Notes under the pieces: generated by a model
Seen by the model: the letters and a program-made list of their open reading frames with translations, nothing else
What the model was told of the DNA's origin: nothing
Database searches by the model: none
Source: Cytobacillus kochii
GTDB lineage: Bacteria > Bacillota > Bacilli > Bacillales > Cytobacillaceae
Length of the DNA stretch: 64,000 nucleotides
Direction of reading: 5' to 3'
NCBI RefSeq assembly: GCF_020171845.1
Contig: NZ_JAIVAM010000019.1
Coordinates: 21,584-85,583 of the forward strand
Translations under genes and position numbers: made by a program
Part shown: piece by piece, positions 27,493 through 36,209 of the stretch
How the letters are laid out: each line of letters opens with the position of its first letter
Numbering within the stretch: the first letter of the stretch is position 1

Positions 27493-28899
27493 ATGCTTGG
27501 TAGTGAACACAAATCGTTAGAATATGCAATAGACGAAATCACAGAAATCGCCACAGGTTTTGGGCTGGATTTTTATCCGATGAGATATGAAGTATGTCCA
27601 GCAGAGATCATTTATACTTTTGGTGCTTATGGGATGCCAACAAGGTTTTCACACTGGAGTTTTGGAAAGCAATTTTTTAAGATGAAACTACATTATGATC
27701 TCGGTTTGTCGAAAATATATGAATTGGTGATTAACTCTGATCCATGTTATGCTTTTTTATTAAATTCCAACTCTTTAATTCAAAACAAATTAATTGTCGC
27801 ACATGTTCTTGCTCACTGTGACTTTTTTAAAAATAATGTTCGATTCCAAAATACAAAGAGAGATATGGTTGAAAGCATGTCTGCTACGGCAGAGCGTATT
27901 AGAAAATATGAAATTGACTATGGAAAAAAAGAAGTAGAGACATTTTTAGATGCCATTTTAGCTATCGAAGAACATATAGATCCTTCTCTTATGCGTCCGA
28001 AATTTATTTGGGATCATGAAGAAGAAGAAGAGAGCTCGTCTTTCCATGTTGAAACGCCTTATGATGATTTATGGGGACTTGATCAAAAAGAAGTAAAACA
28101 GAAAAAGAAAAAAATGAAGAAGTTCCCACCTAAGCCAGAAAAAGATATTCTTTTATTCATTGAACAATACAGCCGTGAATTGACTGATTGGCAGAGAGAT
28201 ATCTTAACAATGATGCGAGAAGAGATGCTCTACTTTTGGCCACAACTTGAGACGAAAATTATGAACGAAGGCTGGGCATCCTTTTGGCATCAACGAATTT
28301 TAAGGGAGATGGATCTTACTTCTGGAGAAGCTTTGGAATTTGCGAAATTAAATGCTGGTGTTGTGCAACCATCAAAAACAAGTATCAATCCTTATTACCT
28401 TGGCTTGAAGATCTTTGAGGATATTGAAGAGCGATATAATCACCCTACGGAAGAAATGATTAAGAGAGGAGTAGAGGTTGGCTCTGGTAGGGAAAAAATG
28501 TTTGAAGTACGAGAAATTGAATCTGATATCTCGTTTATCCGTAATTACTTAACAAAAGATTTAGTGATGAGAGAGGATATGTATTTATTCCAAAAGCAAG
28601 GAAAAGATTATAAAGTTGTCGATAAAGGATGGGAAAATGTCCGTGATCAGCTAGTTAGTATGAGAGTCAATGGAGGATTTCCTTATCTGACGGTAAATGA
28701 TGGAGATTATATGAAAAACGGTGAATTGTATTTAAAGCACTGGTTTGAAGGGATTGAGCTTGATTTGAAATATTTAGAGAAAGTTCTGCCTTATGTATAT
28801 CAGTTATGGGGGAGAGCGGTTCATATGGAAACAATTGTAGAAGAGAAGGAAATGGTTTTTACTTATGATGGAAAGGCGCTTCATAGAAAATATCTATAA
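27493..28899 (+). CDS. spoVR: Stage V sporulation protein R
   Basis: A 468-residue protein, the same length as B. subtilis SpoVR, needed for normal spore cortex. Near-identical blocks include [58 protein letters not shown] and the zinc/iron-like [12 protein letters not shown]. The middle region 190-215 is charged and low-complexity (EEEEESS, KKKKMKK). The start is the ATG at 27493 (MLGSEHK), after GGGAGTG, preferred over an upstream frame extension. Sigma-E control is known in B. subtilis; I could not find a convincing sigma-E promoter here. Confidence 0.93.
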   Translation: MLGSEHKSLEYAIDEITEIATGFGLDFYPMRYEVCPAEIIYTFGAYGMPTRFSHWSFGKQFFKMKLHYDLGLSKIYELVINSDPCYAFLLNSNSLIQNKLIVAHVLAHCDFFKNNVRFQNTKRDMVESMSATAERIRKYEIDYGKKEVETFLDAILAIEEHIDPSLMRPKFIWDHEEEEESSSFHVETPYDDLWGLDQKEVKQKKKKMKKFPPKPEKDILLFIEQYSRELTDWQRDILTMMREEMLYFWPQLETKIMNEGWASFWHQRILREMDLTSGEALEFAKLNAGVVQPSKTSINPYYLGLKIFEDIEERYNHPTEEMIKRGVEVGSGREKMFEVREIESDISFIRNYLTKDLVMREDMYLFQKQGKDYKVVDKGWENVRDQLVSMRVNGGFPYLTVNDGDYMKNGELYLKHWFEGIELDLKYLEKVLPYVYQLWGRAVHMETIVEEKEMVFTYDGKALHRKYL

Positions 28900-28931
28900 A
28901 GATGCCCGCTGAAAATTCAATAATTATGACA

Positions 28932-28972
28932 AATACGAACAGTTAAAATTCTCATCTGTTCGTATTTTTTAT
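28932..28972. terminator. Bidirectional terminator
   Basis: AATACGAACAG pairs with CTGTTCGTATT, then T4-6, between spoVR and the converging YitT-family gene. Confidence 0.88.
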
Positions 28973-29015
28973 GGGTGGGGTTAAACTGCAATAGATGAAT
29001 GGCAGTATTTTAAAA

Positions 29016-29879
29016 CTAATGAAGAGCAGATTTGAATTTACTACCTCGTGCTTCTTGTGTGTCCATAATGGTTGTAAAAGCAAGAGGATCAATCTCAGCA
29101 ATGATAGTTTTAAGTTTAGATATTTCTAATCGAGTCACAACAACATAAATAATTTCTTTATCAGTATTAATATATCCACCTTTGCCGTTCAATTTCGTCA
29201 CACTTCTTCCTAGCTTTGTAATAATACAATCAGCCATCTCCTTATAATGGTCAGAAACGATGAGCACAGCTTTCGTATCTCCTTCAAAACCTTGTACAAC
29301 CATATCAATCGTTTTAGAAGCAATATAGTAAGTGATGATTGAATACATGGCTTGTTCCCACCCTAAGACGAATCCTGCCCAGACAAAAACGAAAATATTA
29401 AAGAACATGATAAATTCCCCTATAGAAAAGGGGATTTTTTTTGTTAAAAGAATAGCCATAATATCAGTCCCATCTAACGCACCACCATGTCGAATGACTA
29501 GCCCCACTCCTGCTCCTAGGATGACACCTCCGAATACTGTTGCCAGTAACGGGGTAGATGTAAAAGGAGAGGTATGATGAAAGAATGATTCGACTCCTGC
29601 TAAAGAGATAATGCCTATTAAGGAAGCAAGAAAAAAACTTTTTCCTAATAGCTTATAGCCAGCAATTAAAAAAGGAATATTAAAACAAATAAATAATACA
29701 CCGAAATGGATGGTTGTTAAATGGTTAACGATTAAGGAAATACCAATAATGCCACCATCTATAATCAGGTTTGGTATAAGAAATAATTCAATTGATAAAG
29801 CAGCAAGTGTAGCACCAGCGATGATCATTATGTAGTTATAGATAAAATATGCTTTACGGTTGAAGAGTGCTTTTATCAT
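29016..29879 (-). CDS. YitT-family membrane protein (DUF161 plus DUF2179)
   Basis: A 287-residue protein with about five membrane helices (residues 12-180) carrying the family blocks LIPNLIIDGGIIGISLI and GGALDGTDIMAILL, and a C-terminal cytoplasmic DUF2179 domain (KTIDMVVQGFEGDTKAVLIVS, then YVVVTRLEISKLK). B. subtilis has several paralogues (YitT, YpjC, YqfU, YvjA, YxkD) whose transport role is unresolved, so I give no symbol. The start is the ATG of MIKALFNR, behind TAGGA; about 40 codons of open frame upstream lack a ribosome site. Confidence 0.85.
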   Translation of the reverse strand: MIKALFNRKAYFIYNYIMIIAGATLAALSIELFLIPNLIIDGGIIGISLIVNHLTTIHFGVLFICFNIPFLIAGYKLLGKSFFLASLIGIISLAGVESFFHHTSPFTSTPLLATVFGGVILGAGVGLVIRHGGALDGTDIMAILLTKKIPFSIGEFIMFFNIFVFVWAGFVLGWEQAMYSIITYYIASKTIDMVVQGFEGDTKAVLIVSDHYKEMADCIITKLGRSVTKLNGKGGYINTDKEIIYVVVTRLEISKLKTIIAEIDPLAFTTIMDTQEARGSKFKSALH

Positions 29880-30011
29880 GAAAAATCCTACTTTCTGTTG
29901 AAGAAGCTTTGTTCGTATGATTTTTGTTATTATGTGTAAAATATTATTTTTGTAAACAATACCATATTTTGGACTATAAACAAACTTTTCATTCGATTTC
30001 ATACAAAACAG

Positions 30012-30067
30012 TTGAACAATTCCGTTTTGTTCTTCATAATGTAATATATGAACATATATTCATATAT
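30012..30067 (+). promoter_or_regulatory. czcD promoter and CzrA-type operator
   Basis: TTGAAC (30012-30017), 17 bases, CATAAT (30035-30040). The start region is covered by the inverted repeat TATATGAA, six bases, TTCATATA (30045-30066), the half-site pattern of SmtB/ArsR metal sensors of the CzrA type. Confidence 0.75.
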
Positions 30068-30086
30068 ATAGAAGAGGTGAATTAAA

Positions 30087-30998
30087 ATGAGTCATCATCA
30101 CTCCCATTCTCATCATCATCATTCGTCTAACAATCAAAATGTATTATTACTTACTTTCTGTTTAATTTTTGGATTCATGCTTATTGAGTTTATTGGTGGT
30201 CTGTGGACGAATAGTTTAGCACTTTTATCGGATGCAGGGCATATGTTAAGTGATGCAGCAGCGTTAGGGTTAAGCTATATTGCCATCAAGGTAGCTCAAA
30301 GGGAATCAACCAACAAAAAAACATTCGGATTTAAACGGTTTGAAATTTTAGCGGCGGCGATAAATGGGGTAACATTAATAGTTATCGCTATTCTTATCAT
30401 GATTGAAAGTGTGAAAAGGTTTATCTCACCGCCCGAAGTAGCAAGCTTAGGTATGTTAACAATTGCTACAATTGGTTTTCTTATCAATATAGTAGCAGCT
30501 GTTATCTTAATGAAAGGTGACAAAGATGAAAACCTGAATGTGAAAAGTGCGTTTCTTCATGTAATTGGAGATTTACTTGGATCTGTAGGAGCGATTATAG
30601 CAGGTTTACTGATTTACTTTTTTGACTGGGGTATTGCTGACCCAATAGCAAGTTTAATTGTTGCTATTTTGATTATTAATAGCGGCTATAGAGTGACAAA
30701 AGAAGCCTTTCATGTATTGATGGAAGGAGTACCTGACGGAATGCAAATTGAGGAAATTAAAGCTTCCATCAAAACCCTTCATAATGTAGACGATGTACAT
30801 GATATACATCTCTGGACGATTACTTCAGGGTTCCCTGCTTTTAGTTGCCATATTGTCTTAAATGAGGATGGGCACCATGATACTGTGCTCAAAGAAACCA
30901 AAGTATTACTTTCTCATCAATTTGGCATCAATCATAGTACAATCCAAGTTGAAGGCAGAAGCAGCGGTTGTCCAAACCATGAGGACGTGTGTAATTAA
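30087..30998 (+). CDS. czcD: Cation diffusion facilitator CzcD (Zn/Co exporter)
   Basis: A 303-residue plasma membrane antiporter exporting zinc, cobalt and similar ions. It has a histidine-rich N-terminus (residues 3-13), six membrane helices, the metal-site motifs [12 protein letters not shown] in helix 2 and [11 protein letters not shown] in helix 5, and a C-terminal cytoplasmic domain with [11 protein letters not shown]. It ends with CPNHEDVC, another possible metal-binding cluster. Regulation is predicted by the CzrA-like gene that converges on it, with stop codons overlapping by four bases, acting at the operator in its promoter. Confidence 0.92.
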   Translation: MSHHHSHSHHHHSSNNQNVLLLTFCLIFGFMLIEFIGGLWTNSLALLSDAGHMLSDAAALGLSYIAIKVAQRESTNKKTFGFKRFEILAAAINGVTLIVIAILIMIESVKRFISPPEVASLGMLTIATIGFLINIVAAVILMKGDKDENLNVKSAFLHVIGDLLGSVGAIIAGLLIYFFDWGIADPIASLIVAILIINSGYRVTKEAFHVLMEGVPDGMQIEEIKASIKTLHNVDDVHDIHLWTITSGFPAFSCHIVLNEDGHHDTVLKETKVLLSHQFGINHSTIQVEGRSSGCPNHEDVCN

Positions 30999-31306
30999 GA
31001 ATGACGAGTATGTTCTATTGTTTGTTTTAATAAATGCATAACATGTTCATCATCGTGACTATAATATAAAGTAGTTCCTTCACGTCGGAATTTAACTAGC
31101 CTCAAGTTTTTTAGGAATCTTAATTGATGGGAGACAGTTGATTGCAACAGAGAGAGCTTTTCGGCAATCTCATTTACCGAGTGTTCTTCGTGAAAAAGTA
31201 AATGTAAGATTCTAAGCCTTGTCGGATCAGATAAGGCTTTAAAAGTTTGTGTGACTAAAAAAAGAGTTTCTTCGTCTAATTCTTTGTAAGCTGGATTGTC
31301 GTTCAT
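30995..31306 (-). CDS. czrA: ArsR/SmtB-family metal-sensing repressor, CzrA-like
   Basis: A 103-residue winged-helix repressor. The recognition region is [23 protein letters not shown] in parts. The C-terminal helix carries the complete alpha-5 zinc site, an aspartate and three histidines spaced D-x-H-x10-H-x2-H (DEH ... HTRH), exactly as in CzrA, so Zn(II) or Co(II) sensing is likely. I start at the ATG of MNDNPAYK, eight bases after AGGAAGGTGA; the frame is open 23 codons upstream. Convergent, overlapping placement with czcD allows antisense read-through between the two. Confidence 0.9.
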   Translation of the reverse strand: MNDNPAYKELDEETLFLVTQTFKALSDPTRLRILHLLFHEEHSVNEIAEKLSLLQSTVSHQLRFLKNLRLVKFRREGTTLYYSHDDEHVMHLLKQTIEHTRHS

Positions 31307-31523
31307 TATTTTATTCACCTTCCTATATATCATAAGTATACCTTTGTTAAAATTGAAAATAAATATCGAAGTCATCTTTCAATTGCGTTTAGTGGGGGCG
31401 AAATGTGACTTTCATATTTTTAACACCGTTTTGACACATAAATGAGATATAATTCTTTTATTAAAATGAAAATATGCCTATACAATAAACTTAGATTACC
31501 TGTTTAAAGGATGGTGTTTATAC

Positions 31524-32222
31524 ATGAATTTATTAGTAGTTGAAGATAATGAAAGTGTTTGTACAATGCTCGAGATGTTTTTCATGAAAGAAGGATATAA
31601 AGGAACCTTTGTCCACGATGGACAATCAGGATTTGAGGCGTTTAATAAAGGGGAATGGGATCTAATCATACTCGATTGGATGCTCCCAGCTATGGATGGT
31701 GTAACATTATGTAGAAAGATCCGTGATATTAGCAGTGTGCCCATTATTATGTTAACAGCGAAAGACAGTGAATCTGACCAAGTACTCGGACTTGAGATGG
31801 GTGCGGATGATTATGTGACGAAACCATTTAGCCCGTTAACTTTAATGGCAAGGATTAAAGCTGTAACTAGAAGATTTCAATCAGATACAACAGAGAAGGA
31901 TCATCACTTTACGACAAGCCATTTTTTCAAAATTAGTAAAGAAGCTAGAGAAGTCTACTTTAAAGATGAACCGCTTTCAAATTTAACACCTAAAGAGTTC
32001 GATTTATTGTATTACTTTATTACCCATCCAAAACAAGTATTTTCCAGAGAACAATTACTCGATAAAGTATGGGGATACCAATTTTATGGAGATGAAAGAA
32101 CAGTCGATGTTCATATTAAACGTTTAAGGAAAAAGATAGGCAGTGCAGATCAACCATTTATCCATACTGTGTGGGGTGTAGGTTACAAATTTGATGAGTC
32201 GACGGATACCTATGAGAAATAA
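31524..32222 (+). CDS. yclJ: OmpR-family response regulator YclJ
   Basis: A 232-residue regulator. The receiver domain has E8-D9, the phospho-acceptor aspartate in LIILDWMLPAMDGV, and the switch lysine in DDYVTKPFSPLTLMARIKAV. The C-terminal winged helix contains LTPKEFDLLYYFI, VFSREQLLDKVWGYQFYGD and RTVDVHIKRLRKKI. Several of these blocks match B. subtilis YclJ almost word for word as I recall it. In B. subtilis the yclJK system is induced under oxygen limitation. The stop overlaps the start of the kinase gene. Confidence 0.85.
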   Translation: MNLLVVEDNESVCTMLEMFFMKEGYKGTFVHDGQSGFEAFNKGEWDLIILDWMLPAMDGVTLCRKIRDISSVPIIMLTAKDSESDQVLGLEMGADDYVTKPFSPLTLMARIKAVTRRFQSDTTEKDHHFTTSHFFKISKEAREVYFKDEPLSNLTPKEFDLLYYFITHPKQVFSREQLLDKVWGYQFYGDERTVDVHIKRLRKKIGSADQPFIHTVWGVGYKFDESTDTYEK

Positions 32223-33618
32223 ATATTTTCTTAAACTGCTATCCAGTCATGTTCTTATTTTAATATTGGCGTTTTTATTAATGGGTTTGATTTTTTCACA
32301 ATTTGTAAGAAGTTATATTTTTGAAAACAAAGTGGAAGAATTAAATGAATATGGCCAGCAAATTTTAGAAGATGTATCCATTCATGAAGAAAGTCCACAA
32401 ACTTTCTTGAATAAATATAGTAAGCTACTTGAAGCAAGAAATATTCAATATATTTTATTCGATAGTAATGCAGATATTATCTACCCCAATGTTTCTATGG
32501 ACCCTAGTATACGACTTTCTCAAAAAGAGTGGGAAAAGTTGTCAAAAGGTGAGTCTGTAACAATCCTTCATGATATTAAACGGTTTGAACAGGAAGTATC
32601 ATTAGTAGCTTTACCGTCAATGGACGGTGAAAACATAACCGGTGGAATTTTATTACTTTCGCCGATAAGTACGTCTTTAAAAATGATTGGACAGCTTAAT
32701 CAATATTTATTATATACGATTGCTATAGCTGCAACTGCAGCAATCTTTTTAAGTTTAATCTTCTCCCGTAACTTATCAACGAGAGTGAGAGCGTTTAGAA
32801 AAGCAACTTCAATGATTTCATCAGGCGATTATAATGTAAATGTGCCCGATGATTCCAAGGATGATTTAGGTTATTTAGCAAGGGATTTTAATGAGATGGT
32901 TGTGCAATTAAAAAAATCTCATGAGGAAATTGAAAGGCTAGAAAATCGCAGACAAAAATTTCTTGCCGATGTCTCACATGAATTAAGGACACCCTTAACG
33001 ACTATTAGTGGATTAGCAGAAGGAATTAAAAATCAATTGATTCCTGAAGAGGAAGTTGATAAAGGGATGAATTTAATTGACCGTGAAGCTAAAAGGTTGA
33101 TTAGATTAGTAAATGAAAACTTAGACTATGAGAAGATTCGTTCAAATCAATTAGAATTACATATGATTGATATTCAAGCTATTGAGGTATTTGAGGTCGT
33201 AAGTGAACAGCTTTTAATGCAAGCAGATGAAAAAAATAACCAAATTTATATTGAGGCAGCAGATGATATCTTTATACATGCTGACTATGACCGCTTGATC
33301 CAAATTCTTATTAATATTGTTAAAAATAGTATTCAATTCACAGAAAACGGATGGATATCCATGCGTGCCTTTGAGAATGAGCATGATATTTGTATTGAAA
33401 TTGAAGATAATGGAATTGGTATCGATCCAAAAGAAGTAGATTGGATTTGGGAAAGGTTCTACAAGGCGGACAGTTCAAGAACGAACAGTTATTTTGGTGA
33501 ATTTGGGATTGGTTTGTCAATCGTAAAACAATTAGTTTCTTTACACCGTGGTAAAATAGATGTTCAAAGTGAAACAAATAATGGAACCATTTTTCGATTG
33601 TTTTTTCCTAAAAAGTGA
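32212..33618 (+). CDS. yclK: Membrane sensor histidine kinase YclK
   Basis: A 468-residue sensor kinase with two membrane helices (about 8-30 and 163-185) flanking an extracytoplasmic sensor region, then a HAMP domain, the HisKA motif FLADVSHELRTPLTTISG with the phospho-acceptor histidine, and the ATPase boxes NIVKNSIQFT, IEDNGIGID and FGIGLSIVKQLV. I start at the ATG at 32212 (MRNKYFLKLL), which overlaps the yclJ stop by 11 bases; another ATG at 32194 is possible, and neither has a strong ribosome site, so coupled translation is likely. Named by its partner and by length (B. subtilis YclK about 470 aa). Confidence 0.85.
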   Translation: MRNKYFLKLLSSHVLILILAFLLMGLIFSQFVRSYIFENKVEELNEYGQQILEDVSIHEESPQTFLNKYSKLLEARNIQYILFDSNADIIYPNVSMDPSIRLSQKEWEKLSKGESVTILHDIKRFEQEVSLVALPSMDGENITGGILLLSPISTSLKMIGQLNQYLLYTIAIAATAAIFLSLIFSRNLSTRVRAFRKATSMISSGDYNVNVPDDSKDDLGYLARDFNEMVVQLKKSHEEIERLENRRQKFLADVSHELRTPLTTISGLAEGIKNQLIPEEEVDKGMNLIDREAKRLIRLVNENLDYEKIRSNQLELHMIDIQAIEVFEVVSEQLLMQADEKNNQIYIEAADDIFIHADYDRLIQILINIVKNSIQFTENGWISMRAFENEHDICIEIEDNGIGIDPKEVDWIWERFYKADSSRTNSYFGEFGIGLSIVKQLVSLHRGKIDVQSETNNGTIFRLFFPKK

Positions 33619-33636
33619 ATGGGAAAATAAAAAAAA

Positions 33637-33666
33637 TCGCGCTGAATTTCAGCGCGGTTTTTTATT
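33637..33666. terminator. Bidirectional terminator
   Basis: ATCGCGCTGAATTTCAGCGCGGT forms a compact GC-rich hairpin with A6 before and T6 after. It ends exactly at the stop codon of the converging CorC-type gene. Confidence 0.88.
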
Positions 33667-35025
33667 TTACATTTGGACTTGTGATTCTGTAGACAAAGGA
33701 ATTTGTGAAGGAGCTATTTCTTCAATTACTGGTTTCTTGTATACCTCCACTAATTTGATATGGTGATCTTCCATTTCTACAATAGTAAACACAAAGTTCT
33801 CCTGTTCTATAAAGTCGCCTTCTTTGGCTTCATAATTCTCAGTTAACAACCAACCACCAATCGTGTCAACGTCTTCATCATTGATGGAAATATTTAAAAT
33901 ATCGTTAATTTGACTAACTAATACTTTTCCATCTAAGATATAATGATGATCTTTCACTTTTTGAACACTTGGTACTTCGTCCACATCAAACTCATCTCTA
34001 ATATCACCGACAATTTCTTCGATAATATCTTCAACTGTCACCAATCCTGAAGTTCCGCCGTATTCATCCATCAATATAGCCATATGGATACGTTCTTTTT
34101 GCATTTTTAACAACAAATCATGAATCGGTGTAGAATCGATTACACGTATGATAGGACGAATATAAGTGGATATAGGTTTTATTGTTGACTGAGACTTAGA
34201 CGAAATTAGGTCCGTTAAAATTTCTTTCACATTGATCATACCGATGATATGGTCTTTATCACCGTCTATAATGGGATACCGTGTGAACTTTTCATTCTTG
34301 GCAGTAGGTAAAAATTCCTCTAGGGTATCATCTTTAGAAATAGAAATAATCTCTGTGCGTGGAACCATAATTTCTTTCGCAATGCGGTCATCAAAATCAA
34401 ATATTTTGTTCACATATTTAAATTCCGATTGGTTGATTTCTCCGCTTTCATAACTTTCTGAAAGAATGATTCTTAATTCTTCTTCAGAGTGAGCCATTTC
34501 GTGTTCAGAAGCAGGTTTTAGCCCAATCAATTTTGTTAACAATCTGGCAGATCCGTTTAGCACCCAGATAAATGGGAACATAATGCGATAGAACCAAATT
34601 AAAGGCTTGGCTACCATTAATGTGACCGTTTCGGCTTTCTGAATAGCAATTGTTTTCGGCGCAAGCTCTCCAACAACAACATGTAAAAATGTAACGATGG
34701 TAAAGGCGAATGCAATAATCAAAATATGAGATAATGAGGCAGGTATATGAAACAACTGGAATATCGGTAAAAGCAGACTTTCAAATGTTGTTTCACCAAG
34801 CCAACCGAGAGCTAATGCCGTAATCGTAATACCTAATTGACAGGCAGACAAATACTCATCTAAATGAGTAGTTACTTTTTTTACTGAGATGGCTCTCTTG
34901 CTACCTTCTTCGATTAATTGATCCACTTTTGAGCTTCGTACCTTCACAATAGCAAATTCTGAAACGACAAAGAATGCCGTTAAGCCAATTAAAATGGCAA
35001 CAATAACCAAGTTTAATATGTCCAA
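33667..35025 (-). CDS. CBS-domain transporter, HlyC/CorC (CNNM) family
   Basis: A 452-residue membrane protein of the magnesium/cobalt transport-related CNNM-CorC group. Residues 1-200 form the DUF21 membrane domain (FFVVSEFAIVKVRSSKVDQL, LSACQLGITITALALGWLGE, VVGELAPKTIAIQKAE). Two CBS domains follow (about 220-340; EIMVPRTEIISI, MAILMDEYGGTSGLVTVEDI), then a CorC_HlyC domain. B. subtilis has paralogues YhdP, YugS and YrkA, and I cannot choose among them. The start is TTG at 35025, giving MDILNLVIVAILIGLTAFF; the frame remains open 31 codons upstream, but AGGGGA lies seven bases before this TTG. The leader can fold over that site (see the entry upstream). Confidence 0.87.
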   Translation of the reverse strand: MDILNLVIVAILIGLTAFFVVSEFAIVKVRSSKVDQLIEEGSKRAISVKKVTTHLDEYLSACQLGITITALALGWLGETTFESLLLPIFQLFHIPASLSHILIIAFAFTIVTFLHVVVGELAPKTIAIQKAETVTLMVAKPLIWFYRIMFPFIWVLNGSARLLTKLIGLKPASEHEMAHSEEELRIILSESYESGEINQSEFKYVNKIFDFDDRIAKEIMVPRTEIISISKDDTLEEFLPTAKNEKFTRYPIIDGDKDHIIGMINVKEILTDLISSKSQSTIKPISTYIRPIIRVIDSTPIHDLLLKMQKERIHMAILMDEYGGTSGLVTVEDIIEEIVGDIRDEFDVDEVPSVQKVKDHHYILDGKVLVSQINDILNISINDEDVDTIGGWLLTENYEAKEGDFIEQENFVFTIVEMEDHHIKLVEVYKKPVIEEIAPSQIPLSTESQVQM

Positions 35026-35070
35026 ATAAATTCCCCTAAACCCAACAGAGGGTAGGGTGTCACCTCCTGA
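35026..35070 (-). promoter_or_regulatory. Structured leader of the CorC-type gene
   Basis: Minus-strand leader with AGGAGGTGA, a perfect anti-SD match but without a start codon at workable distance, immediately followed by CCCTACCC, loop TCTGTT, GGGTTTAGGG. That hairpin includes the Shine-Dalgarno AGGGGA of the real TTG start, so translation could be gated. Confidence 0.5.
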
Positions 35071-35511
35071 GAATTGAAAAATAGATGAGCTCCTATTACA
35101 AGCAATCGAAGCAATCAATGAGTTAAGTATCTATTTCATATATACTTAAATTTTCCTATTTCAAATTTAGAGGTAAAGATTTATCGTCTTTAATTTTAAA
35201 AAATATGGAATAGCTTCGATTATCATGTAAACCACTGTATTTCTTTTCTTTTCCATAGTAAGTTCAAAAACTTCGTATTAGACTATTTCCTGCAAAAGCT
35301 CAATTTTGCTAATCCACCGATGCGATAGAATATCCCATTTTACCACCTCAGTTTGAATATTTTAAAAATAATTATACTTTAAGAAAATATAATCAGTCAA
35401 AGGGTAACTTCTTATTTAATACTATTTTATTCGAAAATTCTGTAAATATGAAGTACGGTAATGAATTGTTTTTTCATTTAGGTTTATAAAAGGATATAGA
35501 GATAATACCAT
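35071..35511. other. Interval upstream of the CorC-type gene
   Basis: About 440 bases with no supported gene. On the minus strand it contains the 5' leader of the CorC-type gene, with an inverted repeat TAAGTAT / ATACTTA (35124-35148) and a tandem 9-bp repeat GATTGCTTC/GATTGCTTG (35099-35116). The right half, toward the acetyltransferase gene, shows nothing clear. Confidence 0.45.
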
Positions 35512-36060
35512 TCACCAATTATGATCAGTGCTTAAGAGAGAATAAAGGACTAGATCATGAAATTGATTATTAATATACTCACTGTCTCTGAGAACACCTT
35601 CTTGAGTAAAACCTAATTTTTCTGGAATTTTACGGCTTTTATCGTTTTTTAAAGCACATTTAATTTCGATTCGATGAAGATGTAGGTGAGAAAAAGTATA
35701 GTGAATGAGGTGATTAACTGATTTCGTAATAAGACCTTTGCCTTGGTATACTTGGTCCACTAAATAACCTATACTTGCTTGTTTATTTTGCCAATCAATC
35801 GTGTGAAGACTAATAGAACCAACTAATTTGTGGTTCATAAATATACCAGCGAATATGCCATTTTGGGCATGGTATTGCTGAAGCCATGAAGAAATCATTA
35901 CATTTGTATTTTCAATGCTGTCAGTATGTTGCACCCAGGGCAACCACTCAGCTAAATAGGCTCGATTTTTTTTAATTAATAAATACAGATCTCGTGAATG
36001 AGCTGGTTCAAGCAGATGAAGCATAATAGATGAATCGATATTCATCTTCCATAGCGACAA
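35512..36060 (-). CDS. RimL-type GNAT acetyltransferase (YdaF-like)
   Basis: A 182-residue N-acetyltransferase close in length and sequence to B. subtilis YdaF (183 aa). Shared blocks are HLLEPAHSRDLYLLIKKN, SIGYLVDQVYQGKGLITKSV (the acetyl-CoA pyrophosphate loop, Q-x2-G-K-G), NDKSRKIPEKLGFTQEGVLR and LVLYSLL. The likely substrate is a protein N-terminus or an amine; this is not determined. The start is uncertain: GAGGGG is about eight bases before the TTG at 36060, while the first internal ATG (36045) is too far from any ribosome site. Confidence 0.82.
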   Translation of the reverse strand: MSLWKMNIDSSIMLHLLEPAHSRDLYLLIKKNRAYLAEWLPWVQHTDSIENTNVMISSWLQQYHAQNGIFAGIFMNHKLVGSISLHTIDWQNKQASIGYLVDQVYQGKGLITKSVNHLIHYTFSHLHLHRIEIKCALKNDKSRKIPEKLGFTQEGVLRDSEYINNQFHDLVLYSLLSTDHNW

Positions 36061-36099
36061 AAAAACCACCCCTCTTTAATGGTATAATATTACTTTTTT

Positions 36100-36117
36100 A
36101 TAGTTAAAAATAACTAT
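36100..36117. repeat. Perfect 7-4-7 inverted repeat in a divergent promoter region
   Basis: ATAGTTA, AAAA, TAACTAT, between the acetyltransferase gene and the divergent symporter gene. Its position fits an operator for either gene. Confidence 0.5.
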
Positions 36118-36209
36118 TTTTTACCACGGATGAACAAAATGTTTTGCAGAAACACACTTTTATATATTACGATTGTAATTCGAGTATATTATTTTATGGG
36201 AGGACTTCT

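Noticed and set aside
35099..35116. Tandem 9-bp repeat as a mobile-element trace
   Set aside because: Only two copies, no inverted ends and no transposase remnant; kept only as a note in the leader region.
35026..35118. N-terminal extension of the CorC-type protein to an upstream ATG
   Set aside because: The extension has no hydrophobic or conserved sequence, and the TTG at 35025 has a well-spaced Shine-Dalgarno and gives the family N-terminus.
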